This document shows positions 6,759-7,204 of a DNA stretch of 7,204 nt, piece by piece. Below the pieces are notes generated by a model, which saw only the letters and a list, made by a program, of their open reading frames with translations, ran no database searches and had not been told where the DNA came from. The stretch lies in assembly GCA_023230505.1 (NCBI GenBank), contig JALNXF010000023.1:1-7204 (forward strand). The letters are read 5' to 3'. The DNA is from Candidatus Altimarinota bacterium. Lineage in GTDB: Bacteria > Patescibacteriota > Gracilibacteria > BD1-5 > UBA2023. The translations under genes were made by a program, and so were the position numbers. Every line of letters begins with the position of its first letter. Positions within the stretch are counted from its first letter, which is position 1.

Positions 6759-6915
6759 AAATATGAGATTTCAATCAAGACCTTGTTGGGAGTTATAAGA
6801 TAGACACATTTTATAATTTGGAACCAAGGGAACTTAAGGAAATAAAAAAAGGGTTATGATAAAATGAAGCATTCTTAAAATAGTTTTAGGATATGAAACA
6901 TTATACAGTATTTTT

Positions 6916-6940
6916 TAGTGAAGCCTTTGCGGGTTAATTA
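6916..6940 (+). repeat. Related hairpin 1 of the candidate RNA (divergent copy)
   Basis: Outer stem TAGT/ATTA (6916-6919 with 6937-6940), unpaired GAA at 6920-6922, inner stem GCC/GGT (6923-6925 with 6932-6934) and loop TTTGCG. The order and the loop match hairpin 2, and CTTTGCGG (6925-6932) recurs exactly at 6976-6983. The 3' side of the internal loop is only TA, not CAAGTA, so this copy is weaker. It competes with the AAGCCTT/AAGGCTT pairing. Confidence 0.4.
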
Positions 6941-6963
6941 GCTAAACTATATTATAAGGCTTT

Positions 6964-6998
6964 TTATAATGAAAACTTTGCGGTTCAAGTAATTATAA
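6964..6998 (+). repeat. Related hairpin 2, with GAA/CAAGUA internal loop
   Basis: Outer 7-bp stem (6964-6970 with 6992-6998, TTATAAT/ATTATAA), GAA at 6971-6973, inner stem AAC/GTT (6974-6976 with 6983-6985), loop TTTGCG (6977-6982), then CAAGTA (6986-6991). GAA opposite AGUA is the sarcin-ricin (bulged-G, loop-E) motif of structured RNAs. Confidence 0.6.
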
Positions 6999-7131
6999 TT
7001 AGTTGTATATAAATGGGCATGTCTTAAAATAAAACAAGAAACAACATAGTTGAAAATGTACTAAAGTAAACTTCCTAGGATTCAAAGTAATCATAACTAA
7101 CTTGAAAATATATTGATTTATTTTTTCAACA

Positions 7132-7173
7132 AAGCATACAGTGAAGCGCATTGCGTCAAGTAATTGTATGCTT
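7132..7173 (+). repeat. Related hairpin 3, with GAA/CAAGUA internal loop
   Basis: Outer 11-bp stem with one G-U (7132-7142 with 7163-7173, containing GCATAC/GTATGC), GAA at 7143-7145, inner stem GCGC/GCGT (7146-7149 with 7153-7156), loop ATT, then CAAGTA (7157-7162). The internal loop is identical to hairpin 2 while both helices differ in sequence but still pair. This is the pattern expected from selection on RNA structure. Confidence 0.65.
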
Positions 7174-7204
7174 GATTGGAGAAGTAAAAATTTATTAACA
7201 ATTA

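Larger units (their letters stand above)
6712..7204 (+). ncRNA. Candidate long structured non-coding RNA, 3' end beyond window
   Basis: No open frame of useful length with a ribosome binding site exists here on either strand, but the strand downstream of the strong promoter is rich in hairpins. Besides the three related hairpins listed separately, stems can be drawn at 6790-6800/6809-6819 (with G-U pairs), 6873-6880/6884-6891 and 7102-7108/7123-7129. CCTTG at 6781-6785 can also pair with CAAGG at 6825-6829 around the first stem. A boxA-like sequence sits near the 5' end, as in long untranslated RNAs. The large phage-associated RNAs GOLLD and ROOL have comparable length and setting, but I cannot match this to either. 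AAGCCTT (6921-6927) with AAGGCTT (6956-6962) followed by T's could instead form a terminator, giving a transcript of about 250 bases. A long 5' leader of a gene to the right, or a replication origin, are other readings. Confidence 0.5.

Noticed and set aside
6750..6778. TTGACA as the -35 of a second promoter
   Set aside because: The bases 16-18 downstream (near 6772-6778) do not resemble TATAAT. The surrounding TTCTTTGACAATT fits boxA better.
6977..6996. tRNA-like T-arm signal (GGTTCAAGT)
   Set aside because: The bases flanking TTCAAGT do not form the 5-bp T stem, and no acceptor, D or anticodon arm can be drawn around it.
6916..7173. CRISPR array or plasmid-type iterons from the recurring TTTGCG / CAAGTAATT motifs
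   Set aside because: The copies are irregularly spaced, differ in length and share only internal-loop and loop bases. There are no identical repeats with uniform spacers.

Overview
The window is AT-rich, reads entirely on the + strand, and uses the standard genetic code: TAA, TGA and TAG all end genes. Genes are tightly packed, with strong AAGGAG- or GAGG-type ribosome binding sites and several overlapping stop/start codons. It carries a T4-type replication cassette: a gp41/DnaB-like helicase, a UvsW-like SF2 helicase and a DnaG/gp61-like primase. This points to a tailed bacteriophage (Caudoviricetes), probably uncultivated. The Sec signal peptide on one protein fits a bacterial host, probably Gram-negative, but the host cannot be named from this sequence.

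Layout. Positions 2-693 hold two unrecognised small proteins, the first cut by the left window edge. Positions 724-1902 encode an exported, low-complexity protein with a Gln-rich part, a Ser/Asn/Gly-rich part with repeated GD motifs, and a possible helical C-terminal part. A symmetric intrinsic terminator (1918-1960) closes this unit. A second unit, 2072-6512, holds five genes: a 75-aa basic protein, an 85-aa four-cysteine protein, the replicative helicase, the UvsW-like helicase and the primase. The first three overlap by 1 or 4 bases, and the last two follow after 12-base gaps. It ends in two terminator hairpins, the first lying across the primase stop codon.

Positions 6584-7204 have no credible gene on either strand but are not featureless. 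A near-consensus sigma70 promoter (TTTACA, 16 bases, TATAAT) is followed by a boxA-like antitermination sequence and a series of hairpins. Two of these share the same GAA / CAAGUA internal loop (the sarcin-ricin or loop-E signature) inside helices of different sequence, and a third is a looser relative. I read this as the 5' part of a long structured non-coding RNA running off the right edge. It is comparable in setting to the large phage RNAs GOLLD and ROOL, but I cannot assign it to either. A transcript-primed replication origin is the main alternative.

How the genes work together (family knowledge plus inference): the helicase unwinds the fork, the primase lays down primers, and the UvsW-like enzyme remodels branched DNA or R-loops. 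The two small proteins ahead of the helicase are co-expressed with it and may be accessory factors, but nothing in their sequence proves this.
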